In this document: piece by piece, positions 18,779-27,451 of the stretch
Numbering within the stretch: the first letter of the stretch is position 1
How the letters are laid out: every line of letters starts with the position of its first letter
Assembly: GCF_000152965.1 (NCBI RefSeq)
Contig: NZ_CH902583.1
Coordinates: forward strand, 1 to 64,000
DNA: 64,000 nucleotides
Direction: 5' to 3'
Source of the DNA: Roseobacter sp. MED193
GTDB lineage: Bacteria > Pseudomonadota > Alphaproteobacteria > Rhodobacterales > Rhodobacteraceae
Program-made: the position numbers and the translations under genes
The notes under the pieces: model-generated
Told to the model about the DNA's origin: nothing
The model's input: the letters and a program-made list of their open reading frames with translations, nothing else
The model's database searches: none

Positions 18779-19396
18779 GTGATCCAAACGGTCGCAACCA
18801 GACAGGCAAAGCCTGCAGAAAATGCCATCCGATCAACGTCTTCTCTGCGGGGGAAGGGACTTGGGCTTTTGTCCCTGATGTTTTTGACCCTGGCCCTGCT
18901 TTGGGGCACTGCGGTACGGGCCTCAGCCCATGACATATCCGATTTCTGGGGCAGCTATGCGGGCTCGGTCGAGGTGGTCAACAGTGATGGCGAAAAGGAT
19001 CTGCGGGATTTGAGCGTCGTCCTGACCCGGACTGCTAAAGGCTTTGTGGTGCAGTGGAGTACTGTTACGGAAAAGGGGGATGGGCGACGTAAGGAAAAAG
19101 CCTACACAGTTGAATTCATCCCCAGCGAACGCGAAGGTATCTATTCAGCCGCGATGCAGCGCAATGTTTTTGGACATGAGGTGCAACAGGATCCCATGAA
19201 AGGGCAGCCCTATGTCTGGGCGCGCCTGTCTCATGACACCCTGACAGTATTTTCAATGTTTATTCATGAAAACGGCGACTATGAGATGCAGCAATATGAC
19301 CGCAGGGTGACGCCTGAAGGTCTGTCGTTGGTTTTCACCGCCCGCGTAAACGGGCTCCCTGTTCGCCAGATAGAGGCCGATCTGTTAAGGCGGTGA
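18779..19396 (+). CDS. exported protein of unknown function
   Basis: 205 residues from a GTG start with a good AGGAG seven bases upstream. A signal sequence is visible: positive charges, then LGLLSLMFLTLALLWGTAV and a likely cut after ASA. The mature part begins HDISDFWGSYAGSVEVV and is rich in beta-strand, with no cysteines, no transmembrane helix and no motif I recognise. The predicted location is periplasm. It is divergent from fumC and convergent with the SspB gene. Confidence 0.75.
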   Translation: MIQTVATRQAKPAENAIRSTSSLRGKGLGLLSLMFLTLALLWGTAVRASAHDISDFWGSYAGSVEVVNSDGEKDLRDLSVVLTRTAKGFVVQWSTVTEKGDGRRKEKAYTVEFIPSEREGIYSAAMQRNVFGHEVQQDPMKGQPYVWARLSHDTLTVFSMFIHENGDYEMQQYDRRVTPEGLSLVFTARVNGLPVRQIEADLLRR

Positions 19397-19614
19397 CATC
19401 CCCGGAAAAGGGGGCGATGGGGCGAAGAACTGACCTGTCTCAAATGAATAAATCAGGCGTCAATTGCCTCAGAGAGTTCTTTTGGATAGGAACAACCCCT
19501 CGTTCAAGGCCAACAGACGGGGTGAACAGTTTCTGAAAGGCCAGAGGTTGCAAACCCGCCTCGCTGTATCACCGTGCCCCACCCAAAAGCTGGGCGGGCA
19601 AAATCAAACGGGCC

Positions 19615-20091
19615 TTAGGGTTTGCGGAAACTATCCAGAGAGACAACATCCCCCTCAGATGGGCGCTTTGCCACATCGGCAGCTTCGTCTTCATCATCAA
19701 GGTGATCAACGGTATCGTCACCTTCATCATCGCTCTCTTCAGCGGCCTCAAACCGCAGGCCGAATTCCACCGAAGGGTCCACAAAGGTTTCGATCGCGTC
19801 GTAAGGAATATAGAGCGGCTCTGGCGCGTCACCAAAGTTCAACGTGATGCCAAACCCATCCTCGCCAACCTCTAGATTGTCGTACCAGTGCTGCATCACC
19901 ACGGTCATGGCGCCAGGATAACGATCCCGTAGCCAATCTGCCAGCTGGGCATCCGGGTGGTTGGTGTCAAAGGTGATAAAGAAGTGATGGTTGCCAGGCA
20001 GACCTTTATCCGCAACATCCTGCAGGACGGTGCGAATGAGGCCGCGCATGGCGGAGTGCATCAGATTGCCGTAGTCGATCTCGCGGGACAT
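19615..20091 (-). CDS. sspB: SspB-family ClpXP adaptor
   Basis: A 158-residue protein beginning MSREIDYGNLMHSAMRGLI, with HHFFITFDTNHPDA and EDGFGITLNFGDAPEPLYIPY, the alphaproteobacterial SspB fold. SspB dimers capture ssrA-tagged proteins released from stalled ribosomes and hand them to ClpXP. The C-terminal tail is acidic and disordered and ends VSLDSFRKP, the kind of short tail that docks on the ClpX zinc domain. The tmRNA that encodes the tag lies only about 1.7 kb away. Start taken at ATG 20091, ten bases after AGGGG. Confidence 0.9.
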   Translation of the reverse strand: MSREIDYGNLMHSAMRGLIRTVLQDVADKGLPGNHHFFITFDTNHPDAQLADWLRDRYPGAMTVVMQHWYDNLEVGEDGFGITLNFGDAPEPLYIPYDAIETFVDPSVEFGLRFEAAEESDDEGDDTVDHLDDEDEAADVAKRPSEGDVVSLDSFRKP

Positions 20092-20226
20092 GAAAGACAC
20101 CCCTGTTAAATTGCTGCATCAGCATAGAAGATTCTGCCAGAAACTAAAGGGGATCTGGGCCCGTTTTTGTCATTATTTTGAACCTTTAGCAAAGGGGGTG
20201 ACCTCCTCTGTGGGGCGGGCGTTTCG

Positions 20227-21579
20227 CTATAGAATAGACGGTATCGATTGGGTGCCGAGGCCTGCGAGGGCCATCACTGCGAGCTGCCCCAAAAGTCGCC
20301 CCCGCAGAACACATGCGGCCAGCGCCGCTGCGAGGGTCAGCCCCAGCGCTGCGATGTTCAGGCTGGTTAGATCTGGCCAGGGCATTGTCAGGGGGCCACT
20401 TTGCAACTGGGTGACCTCTTCAAACAGGACATGCAGTGTAAACCAAACCATCAAGTTGAGGATGACGCCGGTCACGGTGGCAGTGATTGCCTTTAGGGCC
20501 GAGGCCAGCCGAGGTAGGGCAGCGAGGCGCTCCACATAGGGGGCAGCGGCAAATATCCAAAGAAAACAGGGCATGAAGGTCGCCCAGAGCGCAGTAGCCC
20601 CTGCGGCCAGGAAAAGCGCCAGTCCCCCCTGTTTCAGCCCCGCCAGCATGGCCACAAACTGGGTCACGAGAATGAGCGGGCCTGGGGTGGTTTCGGCCAG
20701 GCCAAGCGCATCGATCATCTCTCCAGCATTGATCCACTGGTGTTGCTGCACGACGGCCTGGCTCATATAGGCCAGTACAGCATAGGCGCCCCCAAAGGTG
20801 ACCACGGCCAACTTGGCAAAGAACCAGCCGATACTGGCAAGAAAACTGCCTCCAAATAGGCTGAGACAGATCAGTGGCAGGAGCCAGAGTCCGCCCCAGA
20901 TCAGTACCGTGTTCAGGGTGTGTTGGACCCCAATGGTTGGTGCTGCCTTTGTGAAAGGGGGGGGAGTATGGGATTGGCGGGAGCCTGCCATCGTCATCAG
21001 GCCAAAGAGCCCAGCTGCCAGGATCACCAGGGGGAAGGGCAGGCCAAAGGCAAAAAGCGCGATAAAGCCAAATCCCGCCAGTCCCCAATCCCTGCGGTGT
21101 TTCAGGGCCTTGTGGCTTAACTTCCAAAGTGCCTGCAGAACAATGACCACCACGGCGGCCTTAATGCCAAGGAATGCGGCCTGCACGGGAGGCAGCGCCC
21201 CAAATACAGCGTAAAGCCAGACCAAAGCGGCAATCACCAGCGCTCCTGGCAGGACAAAGAGAAGTCCCGCCAGCACGCCGCCAAGTACACCGCGCAACCG
21301 CCAGCCGGTATAGGTACACAGCTGCATGGCCTCTGGCCCAGGCAGCAACATGCAAAAGGACAGGCCGCGCAGAAAGCTCTCTTCGTCCAGCCAGGGGCGT
21401 TTTTCTACAAGTTCACGATGCATCACCGCGATTTGGGCCGCCGGACCGCCAAAGCTCATAAGGCCTATTTTGCCAAAGGTACGCCACATCTCGCGCCAAG
21501 ACACTGTTTTCACCGGTTGGTTCCTTGGCTCATCGTGTGTCTCCTGGGGCCCGCTCGGGGGCATTGGCGTTGGCCTCAT
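20227..21579 (-). CDS. chrA: chromate transporter, CHR family, two-domain form
   Basis: A 450-residue polytopic membrane protein made of two homologous halves. The first has TFGKIGLMSFGGPAAQIAVMH and LPGPEAMQLCTYTGW; the second has KLAVVTFGGAYAVLAYM and TTPGPLILVTQFVA. The repeated FGG and PGP motifs define the CHR superfamily. Such proteins expel chromate that has entered by sulfate uptake. No chrB regulator is present. The first ATG at 21579 lacks a clear ribosome site, so the true start could lie a few codons inside. Confidence 0.92.
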   Translation of the reverse strand: MRPTPMPPSGPQETHDEPRNQPVKTVSWREMWRTFGKIGLMSFGGPAAQIAVMHRELVEKRPWLDEESFLRGLSFCMLLPGPEAMQLCTYTGWRLRGVLGGVLAGLLFVLPGALVIAALVWLYAVFGALPPVQAAFLGIKAAVVVIVLQALWKLSHKALKHRRDWGLAGFGFIALFAFGLPFPLVILAAGLFGLMTMAGSRQSHTPPPFTKAAPTIGVQHTLNTVLIWGGLWLLPLICLSLFGGSFLASIGWFFAKLAVVTFGGAYAVLAYMSQAVVQQHQWINAGEMIDALGLAETTPGPLILVTQFVAMLAGLKQGGLALFLAAGATALWATFMPCFLWIFAAAPYVERLAALPRLASALKAITATVTGVILNLMVWFTLHVLFEEVTQLQSGPLTMPWPDLTSLNIAALGLTLAAALAACVLRGRLLGQLAVMALAGLGTQSIPSIL

Positions 21580-21759
21580 GGTGTGAGGATCACGCCCTCT
21601 GGCGCAGTGATGCGATCAGGGCTGGGGTTTGTCAAGAAAGCAGCAGAGCCACAGGCGTTCACCGGTGGCGTGCGCCGGACGATGGCGCAGGGACCTAAGA
21701 AAACAGAAGCCAGAACAGGGGGAGCCTTAGATTGAAGGGTAAGATGAAATATGGGGGGA

Positions 21760-22078
21760 AGTGCAGGTTTCTGTTGCCAGGTACCTGCGAACCCCGCCAG
21801 TCGCTGCTAGGCGAAAGGACTTAAGTTTCGGTTTTCCGAACTGCTTACGCAGCCAGGGCTACCGGAGCACGATTGTCATTTGCAATTGTACAGTTTTCGC
21901 CGATAACGGTGGCAGACAGCCGAGACAAAGCTAACCCCTTTAGACGTCCGTCGATCCTGTTTCGACCCCATGATGCCCAAATGAAGCATGTTTGGTGGAG
22001 TCGCCGGGTACCGCCCCCGGGTCCGATCCGTTTATTACGAGCGCATTTATGTCCATAGTTCCCGAAGGAACATCTGTA
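21760..22078 (-). ncRNA. ssrA: transfer-messenger RNA, permuted two-piece form
   Basis: Read on the minus strand, the acceptor piece comes first and ends in CCGGG-GGCGGTA-CCCGG (T arm) and CGACTCCACCA (CCA at 21995-21993). After a 23-base spacer the coding piece begins GGGGTCGAAACAGG at 21969; its GGGGTCG pairs with CGACTCC to rebuild the acceptor stem. The tag frame starts at the resume codon GCA (21883) and ends TAA at 21845, giving ANDNRAPVALAA. This circularly permuted order is the alphaproteobacterial form, processed into two RNAs. The outer ends (about 22078 and 21760) are estimates; a dyad GCAGGT/ACCTGC at 21763-21788 probably belongs to the terminal pseudoknot. Confidence 0.93.
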
Positions 22079-22262
22079 ACATAAGGGATTGTAGGGCGAA
22101 TTTGAAGTGGTGAAGCGCCCTTTTTTGCCAAGGACTTCTATTTTCTTTGCGCCAAGGTATTTGAGCTGGCTTATGGGTCCAGCCACTGCCGATGCTATGC
22201 GCCGGCACCCCCGGAATATTTGGGGCCAAATGAAGAGTAATGGCCTGCCACGCCGCCCAAGT

Positions 22263-22994
22263 TTAGGTCTTGGCTGACCGGGTTTCAAAGACCTTTTGTG
22301 CGAGGTTGAGTGTTTCCGTTTCTAGCGCCTGCAAACCATCAGTGGCTGCTGTGCCATCGCGCTGGTCGATGGCCTCGACAATTTGAGAGTGCAGAGCGAC
22401 GATGCGAGCACGGTCACGTGCGGAAAAGGTGATCATATTCATCAGGGGTTGCATGGCCTCGACCGCGCCTGCCAGTTGATATGACAGTACCGGATTCGCC
22501 GCCGCATCAACGAGGGCGCGATGAAAGGTAACGTCTGAGGCGCAGAAGGCCTCATCCGAGAGATCGGGCTGGCCTTGTCGGAAGATTTCGGATCGCATGG
22601 TGGCCAGCTGGTCCGCATTGCGCCGCAGGACTGACAGGGGGGCACAGGCACGTTCCAGCGCATAGCGCGCCTCGCAGGCGGTTTGAAAACTAACTTCATT
22701 CATGCTCAGCAGCAGGGTCGATGTTGTCACCTGTTGGGCATAGGCGTCTTCAAAGCTCAAACGATTGACAAAGGCACCACCTGTTGCCCCCCGCTGCGTG
22801 CGGATCAAAGACTGTGCTGCCAAGCGTTTCAGCGCCTCTCGCACGGTGGGGCGAGAGACTTGGAATTGATCGGCGAGTTCGGATTCTGATGGAAGTCTTT
22901 GATCAACAATCAAGTCGCCATTGATGATCGCCGCTTTGATGGACTGGGCGATTTGCACCGACAGATCGGCTGAACTTGTTGGATCAATTTTCAT
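22263..22994 (-). CDS. GntR-family (FadR/FCD type) regulator, divergent from dmdA
   Basis: A 243-residue regulator. The N-terminal winged helix shows LPSESELADQFQVSRPTVREALKRLAAQSLIRTQRG, the GntR pattern; the C-terminal all-helical domain (ARYALERACAPLS, DVTFHRALVDAAANP, HSQIVEAID) is the FCD ligand-binding domain with its metal-binding Asp and His positions. It is divergent from dmdA-acuI across 280 bases that hold two copies of a GTCTGACATTTAA element. In other roseobacters a GntR gene occupies this place, so control of DMSP demethylation is the likely role; the inducer is not known from sequence. Confidence 0.85.
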   Translation of the reverse strand: MKIDPTSSADLSVQIAQSIKAAIINGDLIVDQRLPSESELADQFQVSRPTVREALKRLAAQSLIRTQRGATGGAFVNRLSFEDAYAQQVTTSTLLLSMNEVSFQTACEARYALERACAPLSVLRRNADQLATMRSEIFRQGQPDLSDEAFCASDVTFHRALVDAAANPVLSYQLAGAVEAMQPLMNMITFSARDRARIVALHSQIVEAIDQRDGTAATDGLQALETETLNLAQKVFETRSAKT

Positions 22995-23030
22995 TTCGGG
23001 TCCATGTACTCTGATCTGTCGTTTTTATTT

Positions 23031-23058
23031 GTCTGACATTTAAAAGTCTGACATTTAA
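23031..23058. promoter_or_regulatory. paired GTCTGACATTTAA elements, candidate GntR operator
   Basis: The 13-mer GTCTGACATTTAA occurs at 23031-23043 and 23046-23058, spaced 15 bases start to start. The first sits in TTGTCTGACA, a TGTC-T-GACA dyad of the GT..AC type bound by FadR-like GntR proteins. It lies 36-64 bases upstream of the regulator start and about 220 upstream of dmdA. Confidence 0.6.
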
Positions 23059-23274
23059 GTGCTCAGGAGTGAGTCGGTTCTATTACTACTTGGAGGCAGC
23101 CCTGAAGGCCACTGATCTGTCGCAACCTGATCTGAGGAAGATCGAGGGCCAGAGGGGGGTATGTAGCCATTTGGGCGACCGGCATAAGCAAGACCAGACC
23201 AATCAGACCAAAGGGCGAGATTCGCGCTGACAGACCTGAATAATGAGCGTTTCCAGTAGCTAGGAGGAAGAGCT

Positions 23275-24378
23275 ATGGCATTTATTTCCCCATCGCGGCG
23301 TTTGCGTAGAACACCTTTTTCAGAAGGGGTCGAAGCTGCCCAGGTTAAGGCCTACACTGTCTACAATCATATGCTGTTGCCGACGGTGTTTGAAAGCCCT
23401 GAAGCGGACTACCATCACCTAAAAAAGCATGTGCAGATCTGGGATGTCTCCTGTGAGCGTCAGGTGGAACTGCGGGGGCCCGATGCAGGCCGCCTGATGC
23501 AGATGCTGACACCGCGCGATCTGCGCGGGATGCTGCCGGGGCAGTGCTATTACGTTCCCATTGTTGACGAAACAGGTGGCATGCTGAATGACCCGGTTGC
23601 AGTAAAACTGGCAGAGGATCGTTGGTGGATCTCGATTGCGGACAGTGATCTGCTCTATTGGGTCAAGGGCATTGCAAATGGTTGGCGATTGGATGTCCTG
23701 GTTGATGAGCCGGACGTCTCGCCGCTGGCGATCCAGGGGCCAAAATCCGAAGAGCTTTTGGTGCGGGTCTTTGGCGAGAGTATTCGCTCTATTCGCTTCT
23801 TCCGGTTTGGCACCTTTCAGTTTCAGGGGCGGGACCTGGTGATCGCGCGCTCAGGATATTCCAAGCAGGGCGGGTTTGAGATCTATGTCGAAGACAGTGA
23901 GATCGGCATGCCGTTGTGGAACAAGCTGTTTGAGGCAGGCCAGGATTTGGAGGTGCGCGCAGGCTGCCCGAACTTGATTGAGCGCATTGAGGGTGGATTG
24001 CTGAGCTACGGCAATGATATGACCGATGACAATACGCCACATGAATGCGGGCTCGGTCGGTTTTGCGACACCCATACCGCTATCGGCTGCATCGGGCGAG
24101 ATGCTCTGTTGCGGGTGGCCAAAGAAGGCCCCGTGCAACAAATCAGAGCCATTTCGATTGCGGGGGAGCCTGTGCCTGCCTGTACAGAGTTCTGGCCGCT
24201 TTATGCGGGTGGTAAGCGTGTGGGGCGGGTGTCTTCGGCTGCTTGGTCTCCGGATTTTCGCACCAATGTCGCCATTGGCATGGTGCGGATGACCCATTGG
24301 GATGCGGGTGCCAAACTGGAAGTTGAAACCCCAGATGGTATGCGTCAGGCGACAGTGCGCGAAAAATTCTGGATTTGA
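23275..24378 (+). CDS. dmdA: dimethylsulfoniopropionate demethylase
   Basis: A 367-residue member of the GcvT (aminomethyltransferase) family matching DmdA: it opens with SPSRRLRRTPFSEGVEA and has VYNHMLLPTVFESPEADY, QIWDVSCERQVELRG and SGYSKQGGFEIYVED. DmdA moves a methyl group from DMSP to tetrahydrofolate, giving methylmercaptopropionate, the first step of the demethylation pathway in marine bacteria. Start follows an ideal AGGAGG. acuI lies 30 bases downstream, and the divergent GntR regulator stands upstream. This gene is the strongest single sign of a marine roseobacter host. Confidence 0.93.
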   Translation: MAFISPSRRLRRTPFSEGVEAAQVKAYTVYNHMLLPTVFESPEADYHHLKKHVQIWDVSCERQVELRGPDAGRLMQMLTPRDLRGMLPGQCYYVPIVDETGGMLNDPVAVKLAEDRWWISIADSDLLYWVKGIANGWRLDVLVDEPDVSPLAIQGPKSEELLVRVFGESIRSIRFFRFGTFQFQGRDLVIARSGYSKQGGFEIYVEDSEIGMPLWNKLFEAGQDLEVRAGCPNLIERIEGGLLSYGNDMTDDNTPHECGLGRFCDTHTAIGCIGRDALLRVAKEGPVQQIRAISIAGEPVPACTEFWPLYAGGKRVGRVSSAAWSPDFRTNVAIGMVRMTHWDAGAKLEVETPDGMRQATVREKFWI

Positions 24379-24408
24379 TATCCTTATAAATGAATTAGGA
24401 GGACTGAA

Positions 24409-25404
24409 ATGTTCAATGCAGTGGTTATGAACAAGGATGAAGACAGCGGTTTGGCCACGGCCTCGGTCGAGCAGATCGGACTTGATCAGCTGCCGGAAGG
24501 CAATGTCACCGTTGCGGTGGAATATTCCACGGTAAACTACAAGGATGGTCTGTGCCTCAGTCCCAAGGGCGGTGGATTGGTGCGCAAGTACCCCCATGTT
24601 CCTGGAATTGATTTTGCCGGCACCGTCGAAGACAGCGCGGATGATCGCTATCAGCCTGGCGATAAGGTGGTTCTGACCGGCTGGCGCGTGGGAGAGGCCC
24701 ATTGGGGAGGCTATACCCAGAAAGCCCGGGTCAATGCGGATTGGCTGGTGCCTTTGCCGTCCGGCCTTGATAGTCGGCAGGCCATGGCGGTAGGCACCGC
24801 TGGGTTGACGGCGATGTTGTCGGTGATGGCGCTGGAGGATCACGGCCTTAAGCCGGGACAGGGGCCGGTTTTGGTCACTGGTGCTGCGGGCGGCGTTGGC
24901 TCGGTGGCGACGGCTATCTTGGCCAATCTGGGTTATGAAGTGGCGGGTGTGACAGGGCGCCCGGAAACCGAGGCCTATCTGCGCGAACTGGGGGCGACGC
25001 AGATCGTTGCGCGCGAGGATTTGAACGAAACGGTCAAACGGCCGCTAGAGAGCGAGACCTGGGCCGGCTGTGTTGACGCGGTTGGCGGTGAAATGCTGGC
25101 GCGGGTTCTGGGGCAGATGAAATATGGGGCTTCGGTTGCGGCTGTTGGCCTGGCGGGGGGCGCTGGCCTACCAGCCACCGTCATTCCCTTCCTGTTGCGT
25201 GGGGTCAATCTGCTGGGTATCGATTCCGTCATGCAGCCCTATGACAACCGGCTACGTGCTTGGCAGCGGCTGGCGGCTGATTTGCCGATGGAGAAATTGG
25301 AAGCGATGGTGACACCGGCTGTTCTATCTGACTTGCCCCAGTTGGGGGCCGACATCCTGAAAGGTCAGGTCAAAGGGCGCGTGGTGGTGGATGTGAATGC
25401 CTGA
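24409..25404 (+). CDS. acuI: acryloyl-CoA reductase (NADPH)
   Basis: A 331-residue zinc-free medium-chain reductase of the YhdH/AcuI group. It shows STVNYKDGLCLSPKGGGLVRKYPHVPG-type N-terminal features, the coenzyme loop VLVTGAAGGVGSVA near residues 160-175, and GIDSVMQPYDNRLRAW near the end. AcuI reduces toxic acryloyl-CoA, an intermediate of DMSP and 3-hydroxypropionate breakdown, to propionyl-CoA. Start follows AGGAGG. The 30-base gap from dmdA makes an operon near certain, as in other roseobacters. A hairpin follows. Confidence 0.92.
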   Translation: MFNAVVMNKDEDSGLATASVEQIGLDQLPEGNVTVAVEYSTVNYKDGLCLSPKGGGLVRKYPHVPGIDFAGTVEDSADDRYQPGDKVVLTGWRVGEAHWGGYTQKARVNADWLVPLPSGLDSRQAMAVGTAGLTAMLSVMALEDHGLKPGQGPVLVTGAAGGVGSVATAILANLGYEVAGVTGRPETEAYLRELGATQIVAREDLNETVKRPLESETWAGCVDAVGGEMLARVLGQMKYGASVAAVGLAGGAGLPATVIPFLLRGVNLLGIDSVMQPYDNRLRAWQRLAADLPMEKLEAMVTPAVLSDLPQLGADILKGQVKGRVVVDVNA

Positions 25405-25456
25405 GCAGGTTCCGACCTGCCCATTCTTCATGTAGCCTCGCGCAACTGACTATTGT

Positions 25457-25483
25457 CGCCTCCGGGCCTCTGGTCCGGGGGCG
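25457..25483 (+). terminator. hairpin after acuI
   Basis: CGCCTCCGG and CCGGGGGCG form a 9-bp stem with one G-U pair and a 9-base loop, followed by the T-rich but broken GTGTTGTTG. Likely terminator of dmdA-acuI. Confidence 0.5.
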
Positions 25484-25682
25484 GTGTTGTTGTCCAGACT
25501 GACATGCTTGGGCACTGATAGTGCCTAACGTTTTGTCCCCGGGGGCTTCCTTTCATGCATTATCGTGGCCAGGCTTGACCTCTTGCCCTTGGGACGGCAT
25601 CCATTGCTACGAGTATGACTTGCGAACAGGACTGCGACACAGGGCCTGAACGTGAGACTGGGAAGCGAGATTGGGAATGGGT

Positions 25683-26906
25683 ATGGCGCTGGATATTGAT
25701 TTTGTACGCAGGCAGTTTCCTGCCTTTCAGGAACCTAGCCTGCAGGGGCAGGCGTTTTTTGAGAACGCGGGCGGCTCTTATACCTGTGGCCAGGTGATCG
25801 ACCGGCTGACACGCTATTACACCCAGCGCAAAGTCCAGCCCTATGCCCCCTATGAGGCCTCGCGGCTTGCGGGTGCAGAAATGGACGAAGCGCGCCAGCG
25901 GATCGCGGCCCTAATGGGGGTGGAGAGCGATGAGCTGAGCTTTGGTCCCTCCACTACGCAAAATACCTATGTTTTGGCCCAGGCCTTTCGCCAGTTCCTG
26001 CAGCCGGGAGAGGCAATCATTGTGACCAATCAGGACCATGAGGCTAACACCGGCCCCTGGCGTCGATTGGCGGATGAAGGGATCGAGGTGCGTGAGTGGG
26101 AAATCGATCCGCAGACCGGCCATCTTGACCCAATCCGGCTGGAGGCTCTGTTGGACGATAAGGTGCGCCTGGTCTGTTTCCCCCATTGCTCCAATGTGGT
26201 CGGAGAGATCAACCCGGTCACAGAGATCACCGCGCTGTCCCATGCCGCTGGGGCCTTTGTCTGCGTTGATGGGGTCTCTTATGCGCCGCACGGGCTCCCA
26301 AATGTTGGCGACCTTGGGCCTGATATCTACCTGTTTTCTGCCTATAAAACCTTTGGTCCCCATCAGGGGGTCATGGTGATGCGACGTGAACTTGGGGCGC
26401 TGTTGCCCAATCAGGGGCATTTTTTCAACGCCGACTGCCTATACAAACGCTTTACCCCTGCAGGACCGGATCATGCGCAGGTTGCCGCGAGCGCGGGCAT
26501 GGCTGACTACTTCGATGCGCTTTGTGATCATCATTCTGGCCCAAGTGAGGGCGCGACTGCGCGGGGAGCATTTGTCCATGATCTGATGCGTGCCCATGAG
26601 GTTGAGCTGCTTCAACCCCTGCTGGATGCCGTCAAGGAGCGCAATGACCTGCGCCTCTTGGGCCCAAGCGAGGCGGCGCGTCGGGCGCCTACTGTGGCCC
26701 TGGCCTTGAACCGTCCCGCACTTGAGGTGGCGGCGGAGCTGGCCAATTTCGGGATCATGGCGGGAGGCGGCGATTTCTATGCAGGTCGCGCGCTCAAGGC
26801 CATGGGTGTTGACCCGGATCAGGGCGTGTTGCGGGTCAGTTTTACCCATTACACCTGCAAAGGCGAGGTGGACAAATTAATCAATGCCCTCGATCAGGTC
26901 TTGTAG
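25683..26906 (+). CDS. class V aminotransferase / cysteine desulfurase-like PLP enzyme
   Basis: 407 residues with the fold-type I PLP signature: NAGGSYTCGQVIDRL at the N-terminus, SFGPSTTQNTYVLAQAF, NQDHEANTGPWRRLAD, VCVDGVSYAPHGLP with the PLP-binding Asp, and YLFSAYKTFGPHQG with the Schiff-base Lys. The group includes cysteine desulfurases, kynureninase-like and isopenicillin epimerase-like enzymes; the CsdA-type catalytic Cys loop is not evident, so the reaction is open. ATG 25683 is preferred, with GGGA nine bases upstream; ATG 25677 and TTG 25671 are alternatives. Nothing adjacent fixes its pathway. Confidence 0.8.
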   Translation: MALDIDFVRRQFPAFQEPSLQGQAFFENAGGSYTCGQVIDRLTRYYTQRKVQPYAPYEASRLAGAEMDEARQRIAALMGVESDELSFGPSTTQNTYVLAQAFRQFLQPGEAIIVTNQDHEANTGPWRRLADEGIEVREWEIDPQTGHLDPIRLEALLDDKVRLVCFPHCSNVVGEINPVTEITALSHAAGAFVCVDGVSYAPHGLPNVGDLGPDIYLFSAYKTFGPHQGVMVMRRELGALLPNQGHFFNADCLYKRFTPAGPDHAQVAASAGMADYFDALCDHHSGPSEGATARGAFVHDLMRAHEVELLQPLLDAVKERNDLRLLGPSEAARRAPTVALALNRPALEVAAELANFGIMAGGGDFYAGRALKAMGVDPDQGVLRVSFTHYTCKGEVDKLINALDQVL

Positions 26907-26983
26907 TTAACTCTGATAGACAGAGCGCGCAGGGCAGACCTTACCCTGATTTCCAGCCCAAGTCCCGAAGGAATTGTATGTAA

Positions 26984-27424
26984 ATGCCCACCGCAGCCCG
27001 ACTGATTGCCGCTATTGCCCTTGGTCTGCTGGCCATTGTTATCTCTGTTCAGGTCGTGCCCCTGATGCCCGAAGGTACTGATTTTGGGTATTTCTTTCAT
27101 ATTAATGTCGCGCTTGGCCTGTTGACAGGCTGGATATTTATGGGACGGCGCGTTGGCTATGGGGTGGTGCCGGCCATTAACAACGGATTGACAGGTGCCG
27201 CGGTGATGGTGCTGTGGGCGCTGTTCATTCAGGGCGCCTGGGAGATGTTTGATCGAGCCATGCGCAACCGCTATGGGGGGCCTTTTGAGGCCCTTTTGGC
27301 GATCTTCACGCTGTCCTTGGAATACTTTTTTGTAATTGCGGTGCCCTCGGTCCTGTTGCCCTTGGTCATTGGCGGTTGCTTGGCGGGCCTCTTGGCTGAA
27401 AATGTTCACAGGCGCTGGCCGTAA
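26984..27424 (+). CDS. trgA: TrgA family membrane protein (tellurite resistance)
   Basis: A 146-residue protein with four hydrophobic helices, MPTAARLIAAIALGLLAIV at the start and GYFFHINVALGLLTGWIFMG in the second segment, typical of TrgA. In Rhodobacter sphaeroides trgA and trgB, next to cysK, give tellurite resistance; the mechanism is not known. It is followed after 27 bases by trgB and then cysK, the same order. Confidence 0.88.
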   Translation: MPTAARLIAAIALGLLAIVISVQVVPLMPEGTDFGYFFHINVALGLLTGWIFMGRRVGYGVVPAINNGLTGAAVMVLWALFIQGAWEMFDRAMRNRYGGPFEALLAIFTLSLEYFFVIAVPSVLLPLVIGGCLAGLLAENVHRRWP

Positions 27425-27451
27425 ATTATACTTAACAATGGGTTAAAGAGC

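Noticed and set aside
21873-22288. Minus-strand frame containing ANDNRAPVALAA read as a protein gene
   Set aside because: The tag and flanking acceptor-stem sequences show this is tmRNA, not a protein-coding gene.
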